From: Actinomycetes bacterium
Lineage (GTDB): Bacteria; Actinomycetota; Aquicultoria; CAJVYJ01; JAUVQD01
DNA: 10,874 nt
NCBI GenBank assembly: GCA_030666075.1
Contig: DAOUYN010000012.1
Span: 1-10,874, forward strand
Reading direction: 5' to 3'
Below the pieces are notes generated by a model. The model searched no databases, was not told the origin of the DNA, and was given only the letters and a program-made list of their open reading frames with translations. How positions within the stretch are numbered: position 1 is the first letter of the stretch; each line of letters starts with the position of its first letter. Of the stretch, positions 1 to 6,703 are shown piece after piece. The position numbers were made by a program, and so were the translations under genes.

Positions 1-915
1 CTTTAAGTAATCCGAAGAGCCCGGTACAGTTGCGATCAGCGAACTGATCTGCCCGGCCGTTATCGATTCGGCGGTCGCCAGGGTCAAGCCTCTCTGACGC
101 AGCAGCTCCCCTACGACCTCCGGCAGGCTCTCGCCCCCGACCGAAAAGACGGTCTCCCCCAGCTTTTCCAGCACCTGCGAAAAAGCCTGCTTCATTTTCG
201 CATCCGCCGACTCGCCTCCGGGCACCATCAACGTCAGCGATATCTCCTCCGGTTTGGCCAGGATATTTACCGTGATGTCCGGGTGATCGCGCAGCACCGG
301 CTCGATCAGACGGGCGGCTTGCGGCTCGGATATCCCGGTCAACCTGGCCCTTTCGACCACTGGTCGCTGCTGCTCCACTCCCAGGGCCAGCAGCTCGACA
401 TCTACCGCCTCCAGCATCAATTCCATCTCTCGTGGTACTCCCGGTAAAGAAAAGATAAGCGTCCCTCGTGATTCTGCGATTATGCCTGGAGCAATACCGG
501 CCTCCGGCATGATGGCCCTGGCGCCCCGGGGCAGGTTCGCTTGACGGATAAACGCCGCCGGATCGGCCCCTGGCGGCGTGCGCTTGGTGATGGCCCCTAA
601 GGCAGCCTCAAAGGGAACAAGCGGCACACTTAAAGCTTTTGCCAACGCCTCTCGAGTCACATCGTCATGGGTCGAGCCTAAGCCGCCGGTAATAATAATA
701 ATGTCTGCCGTCTGCGCGAAACCAGTGATGGCCGAGGATATCAAGTGGATACTATCGGGCACTTTCTGGGCGGCGAGCACGGATATGCCGCGCTCACTCA
801 ACCACCGTGCTAGGAATACCGAATTGGATTCGCGTGCGAACCCACAGGTCAGCTCTGTCCCGACGACGAGTATCGCCGCTTTTGCCACCGACAAACCCGG
901 CGCGCTCTGACTCAA
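1..915 (-). CDS. cinA: CinA-like protein (competence/damage-inducible; MoaB-like domain plus start of PncC/NMN amidohydrolase domain), 3' end cut by window
   Basis: The visible 305 codons show the CinA N-terminal molybdopterin-binding-like (COG1058) domain: GTEL near residue 19, TGGLGSTHDDVTREA at 76-90, and LPGVPREM at 157-164. The CinA_C/PncC domain begins around residue 262 with AESITAG at 282-288, where many relatives have AESCTGG. The domain is cut at the window edge. In characterised homologues the C-terminal domain deamidates nicotinamide mononucleotide and the N-terminal domain has ADP-ribose pyrophosphatase activity, so a role in pyridine-nucleotide recycling is likely; this is family knowledge. 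The start is TTG at 915-913. It overlaps the pgsA stop (TTGA) and has GGAGG at 927-923, 7 nt upstream, so translational coupling is likely. It is the last visible gene of the long minus-strand unit. The pgsA-cinA order is typical of Gram-positive-type genomes, where recA often follows; that part lies outside the window. Confidence 0.93.
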   Translation of the reverse strand, partial: MSQSAPGLSVAKAAILVVGTELTCGFARESNSVFLARWLSERGISVLAAQKVPDSIHLISSAITGFAQTADIIIITGGLGSTHDDVTREALAKALSVPLVPFEAALGAITKRTPPGADPAAFIRQANLPRGARAIMPEAGIAPGIIAESRGTLIFSLPGVPREMELMLEAVDVELLALGVEQQRPVVERARLTGISEPQAARLIEPVLRDHPDITVNILAKPEEISLTLMVPGGESADAKMKQAFSQVLEKLGETVFSVGGESLPEVVGELLRQRGLTLATAESITAGQISSLIATVPGSSDYLK

Positions 916-1463
916 GTACCCGCCTCCGGATCCGGCTCTTCCAGAGCGGGCTTGAGTTTAATGTAGTAATCGAAGCCGGAAACGACGGTCGCGATGACAG
1001 CGACGGCCATGAGGAACCACGCCAGCGGCCAAGGCACGACGTTCGGCTGTAAGATCCAAGCGATGATCGCTACGACTTGAGTGGTCGTCTTGATCTTGCC
1101 TAAGCGGCTAGCCGGAACCACGACTCCGCGCGCGACAGACATCAAGCGGAGCCCCGAAACTGCAAACTCACGCGTCAGGATGATCATGACTATCCAGGCC
1201 GAGAGTTGACCTAGGTCGACGAGAGCCACCAGGGCGGCGGAAATCAATAGTTTGTCGGCCAATGGGTCGAAGAACTGCCCAAAGACCGTTATTTGATTAT
1301 GTTTGCGGGCCAAATACCCGTCAATGCTGTCTGTGACGGCGGCGATCGTAAAGACGATTGCCGCCAGCCAGTCTCCATACGGCGCGCGGCTAAGAAGAAA
1401 GGCCATGAAGACCGGGATGAGCAGGATGCGCAGCATCGTCATTCTGTTGGCGATGTTAGGCAA
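912..1463 (-). CDS. pgsA: CDP-diacylglycerol--glycerol-3-phosphate 3-phosphatidyltransferase
   Basis: This 183-residue integral membrane enzyme transfers a phosphatidyl group from CDP-diacylglycerol to glycerol-3-phosphate, the committed step to phosphatidylglycerol. The full CDP-alcohol phosphotransferase signature D-x2-DG-x2-AR-x8-G-x3-D-x3-D is present: D45, D48, G49, A52, R53, G62, D66, D70. Several hydrophobic segments surround it (about 11-25, 32-43, 72-100, and two near the C terminus). The start is TTG at 1463-1461. It is favoured because the N terminus PNIANRMTMLRI matches the family's PN-x-LT-x-x-R opening; starting at the internal Met8 would lose it. The start overlaps the rimO stop by 8 nt, with only a weak GGAAA upstream, which suggests coupling to rimO. 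The length is normal for the family. Other CDP-alcohol transferases (phosphatidylinositol phosphate or cardiolipin synthase) are less likely given the cinA neighbour and N-terminal pattern. Confidence 0.95.
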   Translation of the reverse strand: MPNIANRMTMLRILLIPVFMAFLLSRAPYGDWLAAIVFTIAAVTDSIDGYLARKHNQITVFGQFFDPLADKLLISAALVALVDLGQLSAWIVMIILTREFAVSGLRLMSVARGVVVPASRLGKIKTTTQVVAIIAWILQPNVVPWPLAWFLMAVAVIATVVSGFDYYIKLKPALEEPDPEAGT

Positions 1464-2727
1464 TTATGTTTCCAGTGATATCGTAACCATCTACCTTGGT
1501 AATCTCGACCTCTATGAAGTCCCCGGAATGACAGGAACTGGCGCCCTTGAACTGAACAAGACCGTCGACTTCGGGCGCCTGAAACCAAGCGCGGCCGATC
1601 CCCAGATCGCCATTGACCTCTTCGACCAGTACGTTAACGCTGCGGTCCAGCCGCCGAGTCAGCGCTTCGTGGCCGATCTCATCGGCGAGCAGTCTGATCT
1701 GATCGGCCCGCTCACGCTTCTCGTCGTCATCGATCTGATCCGGGAGGTCCGCCGCCGCTGTCCCCTCCTCGGCGGAAAACTCGAAGACGCCGGCATAATC
1801 GAAACGCGCCTCGCGTAAAAAGTCCGCTAATTCCAAAATGTCGGCGTCTGTCTCACCGGGAAAGCCGACGATCAAGGAGGTCCTTAGCGCGGCCTCAGGG
1901 AGATAGCTCCGGACGCTATCGAGTCGCTGCAAATATTTAACGGCATCCCCTCGGCGGTTCATGGCTTTTACGATAGCCGGACTGGCATGCTGGACCGGAA
2001 TGTCCAAGTAGTTACAGATCCGTGGGTTCGCTGCCACTGTCTCAAGCAATCGCTCGTTCACATGATACCATTGAAGGTAGAGTACTCGGAGCCAAGATAA
2101 GCCGCTCTCATCGGGCAGCGCTCCCAGTAGCCCCGCCAGATCAGTCGCCGGCGAGAGGTCTGAGCCGTAGGCGCCGGTCTCCTGCCCGACGAGGACTAGT
2201 TCGCGCGCGCCGCCCTGTACGAGCGCGACGGCTTCGTCGCGTATATCGTTAAGGGGTCGACTTCTGAACGGACCGTGCATCCCGGGGATCGTGCAGAACG
2301 AGCATCCGTGATCACAGCCATTGGTGATCTCCAGATAGGCAGAGGGACCGACCGCCACCTTGCTTTTTCGCGCAGTGGTCTCGCCCGCCCCCAAAAGACG
2401 AGGCAGTTCTTCGGCATGGTCCAGGCCGACACAGATGTCGAGTTCGGGCAGCGCGGCGCCTAACTCGTCCCCATATCTTTCAGCCAGGCACCCGACAGCG
2501 ACAAGACGTTGCCCTCCCCTCGCCTTGACTTGCACTAACTCCAAGAGAGTCTCGATCGACTCGTCGGCGGCCGCCTCAATAAAACCACACGTATTGACTA
2601 CCAGCGCGTCCGCGTCATCAGGGTTGTCGGTCAGCTCCAGGCCGGCCCGGAGCAGGTTCTCGCCCAACCGGCGCGAGGCGACCGTATTCTTTGGACACCC
2701 TAGAGTTAGAAGGAAGACCCTGGGCAT
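1456..2727 (-). CDS. rimO: Ribosomal protein uS12 aspartate methylthiotransferase (radical SAM)
   Basis: This 423-residue enzyme of the MiaB/RimO methylthiotransferase family is expected to methylthiolate the conserved aspartate of ribosomal protein S12. The N-terminal MTTase domain carries the auxiliary-cluster cysteines C11 (GCPKN), C47 (NTCGFIEAA) and C80 (VGCLAERY). The radical SAM domain has C138-x3-C142-x2-C145 (GCDHGCSFCTIPG) followed by GPFRSRP. A C-terminal TRAM-like segment lies at about 355-423. GCPKN and NTCGFIEAAADESIETLLE point to RimO rather than MiaB. One deviation is VASRR at 16-20, where relatives usually read VDSE. The ATG start shares one base with the yajQ stop (TAATG), and AGG lies just upstream. 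The stop overlaps pgsA. RimO next to pgsA and cinA is a common Gram-positive arrangement, so the context fits. Confidence 0.95.
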   Translation of the reverse strand: MPRVFLLTLGCPKNTVASRRLGENLLRAGLELTDNPDDADALVVNTCGFIEAAADESIETLLELVQVKARGGQRLVAVGCLAERYGDELGAALPELDICVGLDHAEELPRLLGAGETTARKSKVAVGPSAYLEITNGCDHGCSFCTIPGMHGPFRSRPLNDIRDEAVALVQGGARELVLVGQETGAYGSDLSPATDLAGLLGALPDESGLSWLRVLYLQWYHVNERLLETVAANPRICNYLDIPVQHASPAIVKAMNRRGDAVKYLQRLDSVRSYLPEAALRTSLIVGFPGETDADILELADFLREARFDYAGVFEFSAEEGTAAADLPDQIDDDEKRERADQIRLLADEIGHEALTRRLDRSVNVLVEEVNGDLGIGRAWFQAPEVDGLVQFKGASSCHSGDFIEVEITKVDGYDITGNIIA

Positions 2728-3224
2728 TACCTAAAATTACGGAATTGCAGCGGGATATCGTTGTCCTGCTCTTTTATTAGCGCGATCGCCGCTTGAAGAT
2801 CGTCCTTCTTCTTTCCGGATACGCGGACCTGATCCCCTTGGATCTGCACGGTCACCTTCATCTTCGCCTGCTTCAAGAGCTTGTTGATCTCTTTTCCGGT
2901 CTCCGTCGGTATTCCCTGGACCAGCTTCCCGATCTTCCTGACGGTGCCGCCGGCGGCCGGCTCTTCCTCTCCCACCGTGAACGCCTTGGCATCAATACCG
3001 CGCCGGATGAGTTTTCCGGAAACGACATCTATTAGGCTCTTAAGGGACATCGAATCCGCCGCTGTCATAGTAACGTTCAGGTCTTCAGTCTGCAGGTCGA
3101 TCTCGCAGCCCGCCTGACGCAGATCGTATCTGGTAGACGCTTCCGACCTGGCTTGATTCAGAGCATTATCGACTTCCTGCATGTCGATCTCTGACACGAC
3201 ATCAAAGCTCGCGTCCTTAGCCAT
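2727..3224 (-). CDS. yajQ: YajQ family nucleotide-binding protein
   Basis: This 165-residue YajQ/UPF0234 protein opens with MAKDASFDVVSEIDMQEVDN, close to the family's usual start, and ends in the conserved IPLQFRNFR. The family has two ferredoxin-like/RNA-binding-type folds. Members bind nucleotides, and a Xanthomonas homologue is a cyclic-di-GMP effector; the role here is unknown. The start was set at ATG 3224-3222 rather than the longer reading to 3269. AAAGGAG lies 7 nt upstream, the family consensus begins at MAKD, and the 15 extra residues would overlap the upstream gene. The length matches the family (about 160-166). It sits 14 nt after the RodZ-like gene and shares one base with rimO, so it is surely co-transcribed. 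YajQ inside a rodZ-rimO-pgsA cluster is not an arrangement I recognise as standard. Confidence 0.93.
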   Translation of the reverse strand: MAKDASFDVVSEIDMQEVDNALNQARSEASTRYDLRQAGCEIDLQTEDLNVTMTAADSMSLKSLIDVVSGKLIRRGIDAKAFTVGEEEPAAGGTVRKIGKLVQGIPTETGKEINKLLKQAKMKVTVQIQGDQVRVSGKKKDDLQAAIALIKEQDNDIPLQFRNFR

Positions 3225-3238
3225 TCGTGACTCCTTTT

Positions 3239-3622
3239 CTAAGAGTGGACTTGACTGAGGGCCGGCCAAACGAAGAGCGCCAGACCGACCAACACGACAA
3301 TCGACACGACGATCGCGGCCCTGACCCCCGCAGACAGTCCGCGATCTTGGTTCTCATCCCCGAGGTCTCGGGTACTCGACTCATCACGCAGACGCCGGTA
3401 CTCGCGTAACAAAGGCACCGAGTCCACCGACAACCATTGCGCGTAGGTCTTTAAGAACCCGACGACATAGGCCTCTTCGGCTATCTGGTCGAACGCATTA
3501 TGCTCCATAGCCTCGATGTACTTTGACCGGATCTTAATCGCACGCTCCGCGTCCTTGACGGTCAACCGCCGTTCACGCCGGGCATCCGCCAGAATGTCGC
3601 CTATCGAGGTGACGGAGGTCAT
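3239..3622 (-). CDS. RodZ-like HTH protein with single transmembrane helix (short form)
   Basis: This 127-residue protein has an N-terminal Cro/RodZ-type helix-turn-helix (HTH_25) at about 5-75. The recognisable elements are IGDILADARRERRLTVKDAE, IRSKYIEAME, YVVGFLKTYAQWL and REYRRL. A charged linker at about 76-97 leads to one hydrophobic helix at about 99-122, and the protein ends six residues later. In full-length RodZ the same HTH faces the cytoplasm and binds MreB, and an extracytoplasmic domain follows the membrane helix. That last part is absent here. The ATG abuts the nadA TAA directly with no strong Shine-Dalgarno, so translation probably depends on nadA. A role in cell shape is inferred from the family and from the rimO/pgsA/cinA neighbours. 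A membrane-tethered transcription regulator is the alternative. Confidence 0.85.
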   Translation of the reverse strand: MTSVTSIGDILADARRERRLTVKDAERAIKIRSKYIEAMEHNAFDQIAEEAYVVGFLKTYAQWLSVDSVPLLREYRRLRDESSTRDLGDENQDRGLSAGVRAAIVVSIVVLVGLALFVWPALSQVHS

Positions 3623-4540
3623 TTAGGCCAATACCTTGACCATGCGCTCGGTGGCCGCTAACGCTTTTTCGCGCACATCTTCGGGTAACGTCACGACTGT
3701 CCGGCGCTCAAGGAGAGATAGAAACACTTTTTTCAAGGTCGTCAGTTTCATGTTGGGGCAAATAATATTGTCACCCGGCATGATGAAGGTCTTGTCTGGA
3801 CTCTCAAGCCTGAGGCGGTGCAGCATCCCCATCTCCGAGCCGACGATTATTATTGTCGCGGCTGTCTGCCGGGCGAACTCATACATGCCTGAAGTACTGC
3901 AAATGTGATCGGCTAGAGCTAGGACATCTTCATCGCACTCGGGATGGGCCAAAAACACGGCCCCCGGCGACTCGCCCTTCAAGCGGCGGACAGTCTCTGG
4001 CTTGATGCGTCGATGGGTAGGGCAATATCCGGGCCAAAAGATGATCGTCTTTCCTGTCCTCTGGGCCACATACCGGCCCAGATTCTCGTCCGGGACAAAA
4101 ATGACCTTATCGCCGGGGAGATTCTGGACGATCGAGACGGCATTGGATGACGTACAGCAAACGTCGCTGACGGCTTTGACGTCCGCCGGTGAATTGACAT
4201 AGCAGACAACGGGCACGCCGGGGTGCTCGGCCTTTAGGGCCTCAAGACCTTGGGCGGTAACCATATCGGCCATCGGACACCCCGCGCCGGGATCCGGTAT
4301 CAAGACGGTCTTCTCGGGATTGAGGATATGCGCTGTCTCGGCCATAAAGTGGACGCCGCAAAAAACGATCGTTTCCGCCTCTGTCTCCGAGGCCTGCCGG
4401 GCGAGCCCCAGCGAATCGCCGGTGTAGTCCGCGATATCCTGGATCTCCGGTCTTTGGTAGTTATGCGCCAAAATGACTGCGTGCTTCTCCCGACGCAGCT
4501 CATTGATCTTCTCTATATATTCTTGATGTCTCTCGCTCAT
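3623..4540 (-). CDS. nadA: Quinolinate synthase A
   Basis: This 305-residue [4Fe-4S] enzyme condenses iminoaspartate with dihydroxyacetone phosphate to quinolinate in de novo NAD synthesis. Conserved blocks include [18 protein letters not shown] (26-43), [11 protein letters not shown] (60-70), [11 protein letters not shown] (113-123), HPECDEDV (199-206) and [10 protein letters not shown] (234-243). The three cluster cysteines are C88 (GCPMADM), C173 (GYCPTH) and C261 (CPNMK). Length and spacing match the thermophile-type short NadA. The start ATG overlaps the panD stop (ATGA), with GAGGAAA upstream. NadB (or an aspartate dehydrogenase) and NadC, needed for the rest of the pathway, are not in this window. 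PanD immediately upstream also consumes aspartate, so the two enzymes draw on the same precursor. Confidence 0.97.
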   Translation of the reverse strand: MSERHQEYIEKINELRREKHAVILAHNYQRPEIQDIADYTGDSLGLARQASETEAETIVFCGVHFMAETAHILNPEKTVLIPDPGAGCPMADMVTAQGLEALKAEHPGVPVVCYVNSPADVKAVSDVCCTSSNAVSIVQNLPGDKVIFVPDENLGRYVAQRTGKTIIFWPGYCPTHRRIKPETVRRLKGESPGAVFLAHPECDEDVLALADHICSTSGMYEFARQTAATIIIVGSEMGMLHRLRLESPDKTFIMPGDNIICPNMKLTTLKKVFLSLLERRTVVTLPEDVREKALAATERMVKVLA

Positions 4541-4953
4541 CGCGTTTCCTCGTGTAAGGCCGGGCGTTGACCCTGGTCGAAGACCTCGCCCTTTTCCTTT
4601 ATCGCTGTTATACGGTTCTTTTCATCAACTAAAACGACCTTGGCGGGAAAACCAGCCGCATTCTCTTCTTGGACCTCGACGTAAGAAACAATGATAACCA
4701 TATCCCCGGCGGCTATAAGGCGGGCGGCCGCTCCGTTGATACCTATCGTGCCCGAGCCCGCCTGTGCGGAAATGACATATGTCTCGAGCCTCGCTCCATT
4801 TGTCAGGTCAAGTACGTGGACCTTCTCGTGCTCGAGCAAGTCAGCAGCGATCATCAGCTCCGGATCTATCGCGATGCTGCCCTCATACTCGATGTCGGCC
4901 TCGGTCACCGTCGCTCTATGGATCTTGCTTTTTAACATAGTCCTAAAAATCAT
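4537..4953 (-). CDS. panD: Aspartate 1-decarboxylase (pyruvoyl-dependent)
   Basis: This 138-residue proenzyme decarboxylates L-aspartate to beta-alanine for pantothenate synthesis. The family's N-terminal block [21 protein letters not shown] is present. The self-cleavage site is G25-S26, with S26 becoming the pyruvoyl group. K10, H12 and Y23 around it are conserved, and [10 protein letters not shown] and GINGAAARL follow as expected. It is about ten residues longer than the usual ~127 because of the C-terminal tail ([14 protein letters not shown]). The start ATG 4953-4951 overlaps the panC stop (ATGA) with GGTGAG just upstream. An in-frame ATG at 4938-4936 is possible but would trim five residues that many homologues have. 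The downstream nadA also starts in an ATGA overlap. No panM-type maturation factor is visible, which is normal outside enterobacteria. Confidence 0.97.
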   Translation of the reverse strand: MIFRTMLKSKIHRATVTEADIEYEGSIAIDPELMIAADLLEHEKVHVLDLTNGARLETYVISAQAGSGTIGINGAAARLIAAGDMVIIVSYVEVQEENAAGFPAKVVLVDEKNRITAIKEKGEVFDQGQRPALHEETR

Positions 4954-5798
4954 GTGCTCACCAAAACATTATCTATCAATCTGGTCTTACCCACGCGAAC
5001 GGCCGCAGCTAGGAGCGTCTTGCCTTGGATCGCCTCGACCGGCTCTAGCGTATCGGGAAGACAAATAGAAAAGTATTCTAGCTTAAGGTCCGGTCCGGTC
5101 GCAATCGCATGGCGAAAAGCGAGGGCCACCACTCGGGCGTCTGTCTCGCCCGACTCGATCAGATTCGCGGCTGCTTTCAGCGCCTGCGGAAGCCGGAGCG
5201 CGGTCTGATATTCTGAAACGCTAAGGTAGCGATTGCGGGAGCTCAGGGCCAGCCCGTCCGCTTCCCGAACTACGCCCACGCCGACTATCTCCACGGCGAA
5301 GTCGAGATCGGCCGTCAGGCGTCTGACTACCTGAAGTTGCTGCCAATCCTTTTCGCCGAAATACGCCTTATCGGGACGGACTATATTGAATAGCTTGACG
5401 ATGATGGTTGCCACGCCCGTGAAATGGCCGGGGCGCTGAAGGCCGCAAAGCGGCTCACCGACCTCCGCAACGACGACCGATGTTTGTAGTCCGCGGCCTG
5501 TTAACGTCTCCGGTGTCGGCAGAAAGATTATATCCGCTCCGGCCTCGCCGGCGTACGCGATATCCGCCTGTGGGTCGCGAGGGTAACCTGCATAATCCTC
5601 GCTGGGGCCAAACTGGAGCGGATTGACAAAGATGCTGGCAACAACGATTTTACATTCGGAGCAGGCCCTCGCTAGCAAAGCCGCGTGCCCGGCATGGAGG
5701 GCACCCATCGTCGGTACCAGGCCTATCAGGGCACCGCTACGTTCTGCCAACGCCTGGCGAAGCTCTGTGATTGTTCGAGTTATCTGCGGATCGCGCAT
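4950..5798 (-). CDS. panC: Pantothenate synthetase (pantoate--beta-alanine ligase)
   Basis: This 282-residue cytoplasmic enzyme joins pantoate and beta-alanine with ATP, using the beta-alanine made by PanD next door. The nucleotidyltransferase signature [12 protein letters not shown] (27-38, with H35 and H38) is followed by [44 protein letters not shown] and, at about 182-190, [10 protein letters not shown] (KMSKS-like). The ATG at 5798-5796 is fixed within narrow limits: an in-frame TAG lies 9 nt upstream, and the first residues align with the family start. No Shine-Dalgarno is visible. Instead TAGTAT ends 6 nt before the ATG, which suggests a leaderless message or reinitiation from the upstream gene 51 nt away. 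PanB is not in the window. Confidence 0.97.
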   Translation of the reverse strand: MRDPQITRTITELRQALAERSGALIGLVPTMGALHAGHAALLARACSECKIVVASIFVNPLQFGPSEDYAGYPRDPQADIAYAGEAGADIIFLPTPETLTGRGLQTSVVVAEVGEPLCGLQRPGHFTGVATIIVKLFNIVRPDKAYFGEKDWQQLQVVRRLTADLDFAVEIVGVGVVREADGLALSSRNRYLSVSEYQTALRLPQALKAAANLIESGETDARVVALAFRHAIATGPDLKLEYFSICLPDTLEPVEAIQGKTLLAAAVRVGKTRLIDNVLVST

Positions 5799-5804
5799 GC
5801 ATCT

Positions 5805-5833
5805 ATACTATGACTAGCGCGGGTTTTTCGCTA
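5805..5833 (-). promoter_or_regulatory. Possible internal leaderless-type promoter for panC
   Basis: TAGTAT (5810-5805) ends 6 nt before the panC ATG, exactly where a -10 hexamer would place the start point on the A of ATG. It fits the TANNNT pattern seen before leaderless actinobacterial genes. The -35 match at 5833-5828 (TAGCGA, 17-nt spacer) is weak. panC has no Shine-Dalgarno, which supports the idea. Confidence 0.35.
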
Positions 5834-5849
5834 GCCGGACGCGGTAGAC

Positions 5850-6431
5850 TTACTCCTCGATGACGAGTAGGTCGAGCTTGGGAGCGAGCGCGTCCCTGTA
5901 TTCCGCCCTTGCCAACGAACCCAACTTGAGGTCCTCCAATTTGGCGAGCGACCCCTTTCTCAAAATAACTGTCTGCGGACCGATGTAGAAGACATGGGTG
6001 TCTTTACCGTTGAGAACGATGAACTTCTTATCCAGATCCATCTCGATGATCCGACCGCTGGCCACTGGACTGCTTGCCTGAAGAGAGTCTATCTCCCCGA
6101 CCCCCGTGCGGCGCTGGAGATAGCGGATCTTGACCGTATCGCCAACGGACAGACTCGTAAATCGCGATCTGGCGTCGTCTTTCGTGACGACCGCGACTCC
6201 CGGCAGCTTAAGCTCTATATCGTCTTGTCCTTCGGTATCAACCAAGACAATATTCGGTTCGCCAAGACGTTTGATGGACCCGGTGACTGTCTTCGTCTCA
6301 GCAGAATCCAACCAGATGATCGAGCCGGCCGAGAGAACGATGACCGCCATGATGGCAATAAAAACCAGGTGACGGCCATTATGGAAAACACTCTTCAGTT
6401 TAGTAACGACTGACTCAGCCAAGTCGGACAA
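5850..6431 (-). CDS. Membrane-anchored protein of unknown function with two tandem beta-rich repeats
   Basis: I do not recognise this 193-residue protein. Residues 1-21 are a short cytoplasmic N terminus, 22-41 a single hydrophobic helix (a signal anchor; no obvious cleavage site), and the rest is exported. The exported part appears to be two copies of a ~65-residue beta-rich module, about 49-118 and 123-193. Each has the pattern G-x-I ... IVLxxxxxxxxVxxxxxTxV ... L(S/K)xGxxxxxxYxx ... I, resembling the DUF5666/OB-like class of extracytoplasmic domains. The start is TTG at 6431-6429, with AAGGAG 5 nt upstream. A good promoter lies about 80 nt before the start, and a structured leader lies between. 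It is the first gene of the panC-to-cinA unit. Its position before cofactor genes says little about function; envelope association is an inference from the anchor. Confidence 0.8.
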   Translation of the reverse strand: MSDLAESVVTKLKSVFHNGRHLVFIAIMAVIVLSAGSIIWLDSAETKTVTGSIKRLGEPNIVLVDTEGQDDIELKLPGVAVVTKDDARSRFTSLSVGDTVKIRYLQRRTGVGEIDSLQASSPVASGRIIEMDLDKKFIVLNGKDTHVFYIGPQTVILRKGSLAKLEDLKLGSLARAEYRDALAPKLDLLVIEE

Positions 6432-6453
6432 ATGCTCTCCTTAAAATGATAAT

Positions 6454-6502
6454 GGGCCGTTCAGACTAGAGATATTTGGCCATCATGGCCGATAGACGGC
6501 CC
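6454..6502 (-). repeat. Nested inverted repeats in the leader of the leftward unit
   Basis: The outer arms GGGCCGT (6454-6460) and ACGGCCC (6496-6502) are perfect 7-bp complements 35 nt apart. Inside them lies a 13-bp palindrome, GGCCAT-C-ATGGCC (6478-6490). The structure falls between the predicted start point (about 6511) and the Shine-Dalgarno (6442-6437). It could be an RNA stem in the leader or a DNA operator. No known riboswitch consensus was recognised. Confidence 0.5.
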
Positions 6503-6517
6503 GGTCGCGGCGGACTT

Positions 6518-6546
6518 AATATATAAGACGAGGCAGACAAAGACAA
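6518..6546 (-). promoter_or_regulatory. Sigma-70-type promoter for the leftward nine-gene unit
   Basis: On the minus strand TTGTCT (6546-6541) is followed after exactly 17 nt by TATATT (6523-6518). Transcription would start near 6511, giving a leader of about 80 nt before the TTG start at 6431. The spacing and both hexamers are good; activity is inferred. Confidence 0.6.
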
Positions 6547-6581
6547 GTTTTCCCCGCGAGGAGACCAGAAACGCTTCGCTC

Positions 6582-6607
6582 TTGCGCAAGGTCGAGTGTG
6601 CTATAAT
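6582..6607 (+). promoter_or_regulatory. Extended -10 promoter for the M23 peptidase gene
   Basis: A perfect extended -10 element, TGC-TATAAT, occupies 6599-6607. No proper -35 sits at 17 nt (CTCTTG at 6579-6584 is poor, and TTGCGC at 6582 is only 14 nt away), as expected of extended -10 promoters. A perfect 10-bp palindrome, CTTGCGCAAG, at 6581-6590 overlaps this area and could be an operator. The start point would be near 6614. Confidence 0.65.
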
Positions 6608-6703
6608 CTGAGGTTAACCGATGCTACCGCCTAAGTGTTTTCACGATTTGATCCCAGATTTGTTGGGATGGTGAGTAAGATTAGCAGGACCTATAACGCT
6701 TCC

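Noticed and set aside
1303..1818. Open frame of 171 codons on the plus strand
   Set aside because: It is antisense to pgsA and the 3' part of rimO, whose motifs are unmistakable. Its translation shows no family motif.
3225..3269. Longer YajQ start at 3269
   Set aside because: The start at 3224 has AAAGGAG at ideal spacing and the conserved MAKD-x-SFD opening. The extension overlaps the upstream gene.
5814..5834. Hairpin CTAGCG/CGCTAG as a terminator after the membrane protein gene
   Set aside because: It has only six pairs, a 9-nt loop and no T-run after it on the minus strand, so it is not an intrinsic terminator. It is kept only as a possible operator.
5994..6413. Open frame of 139 codons on the plus strand
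   Set aside because: It is antisense to the anchored membrane protein, which has a membrane helix, a Shine-Dalgarno and a promoter. No support was found for the opposite frame.
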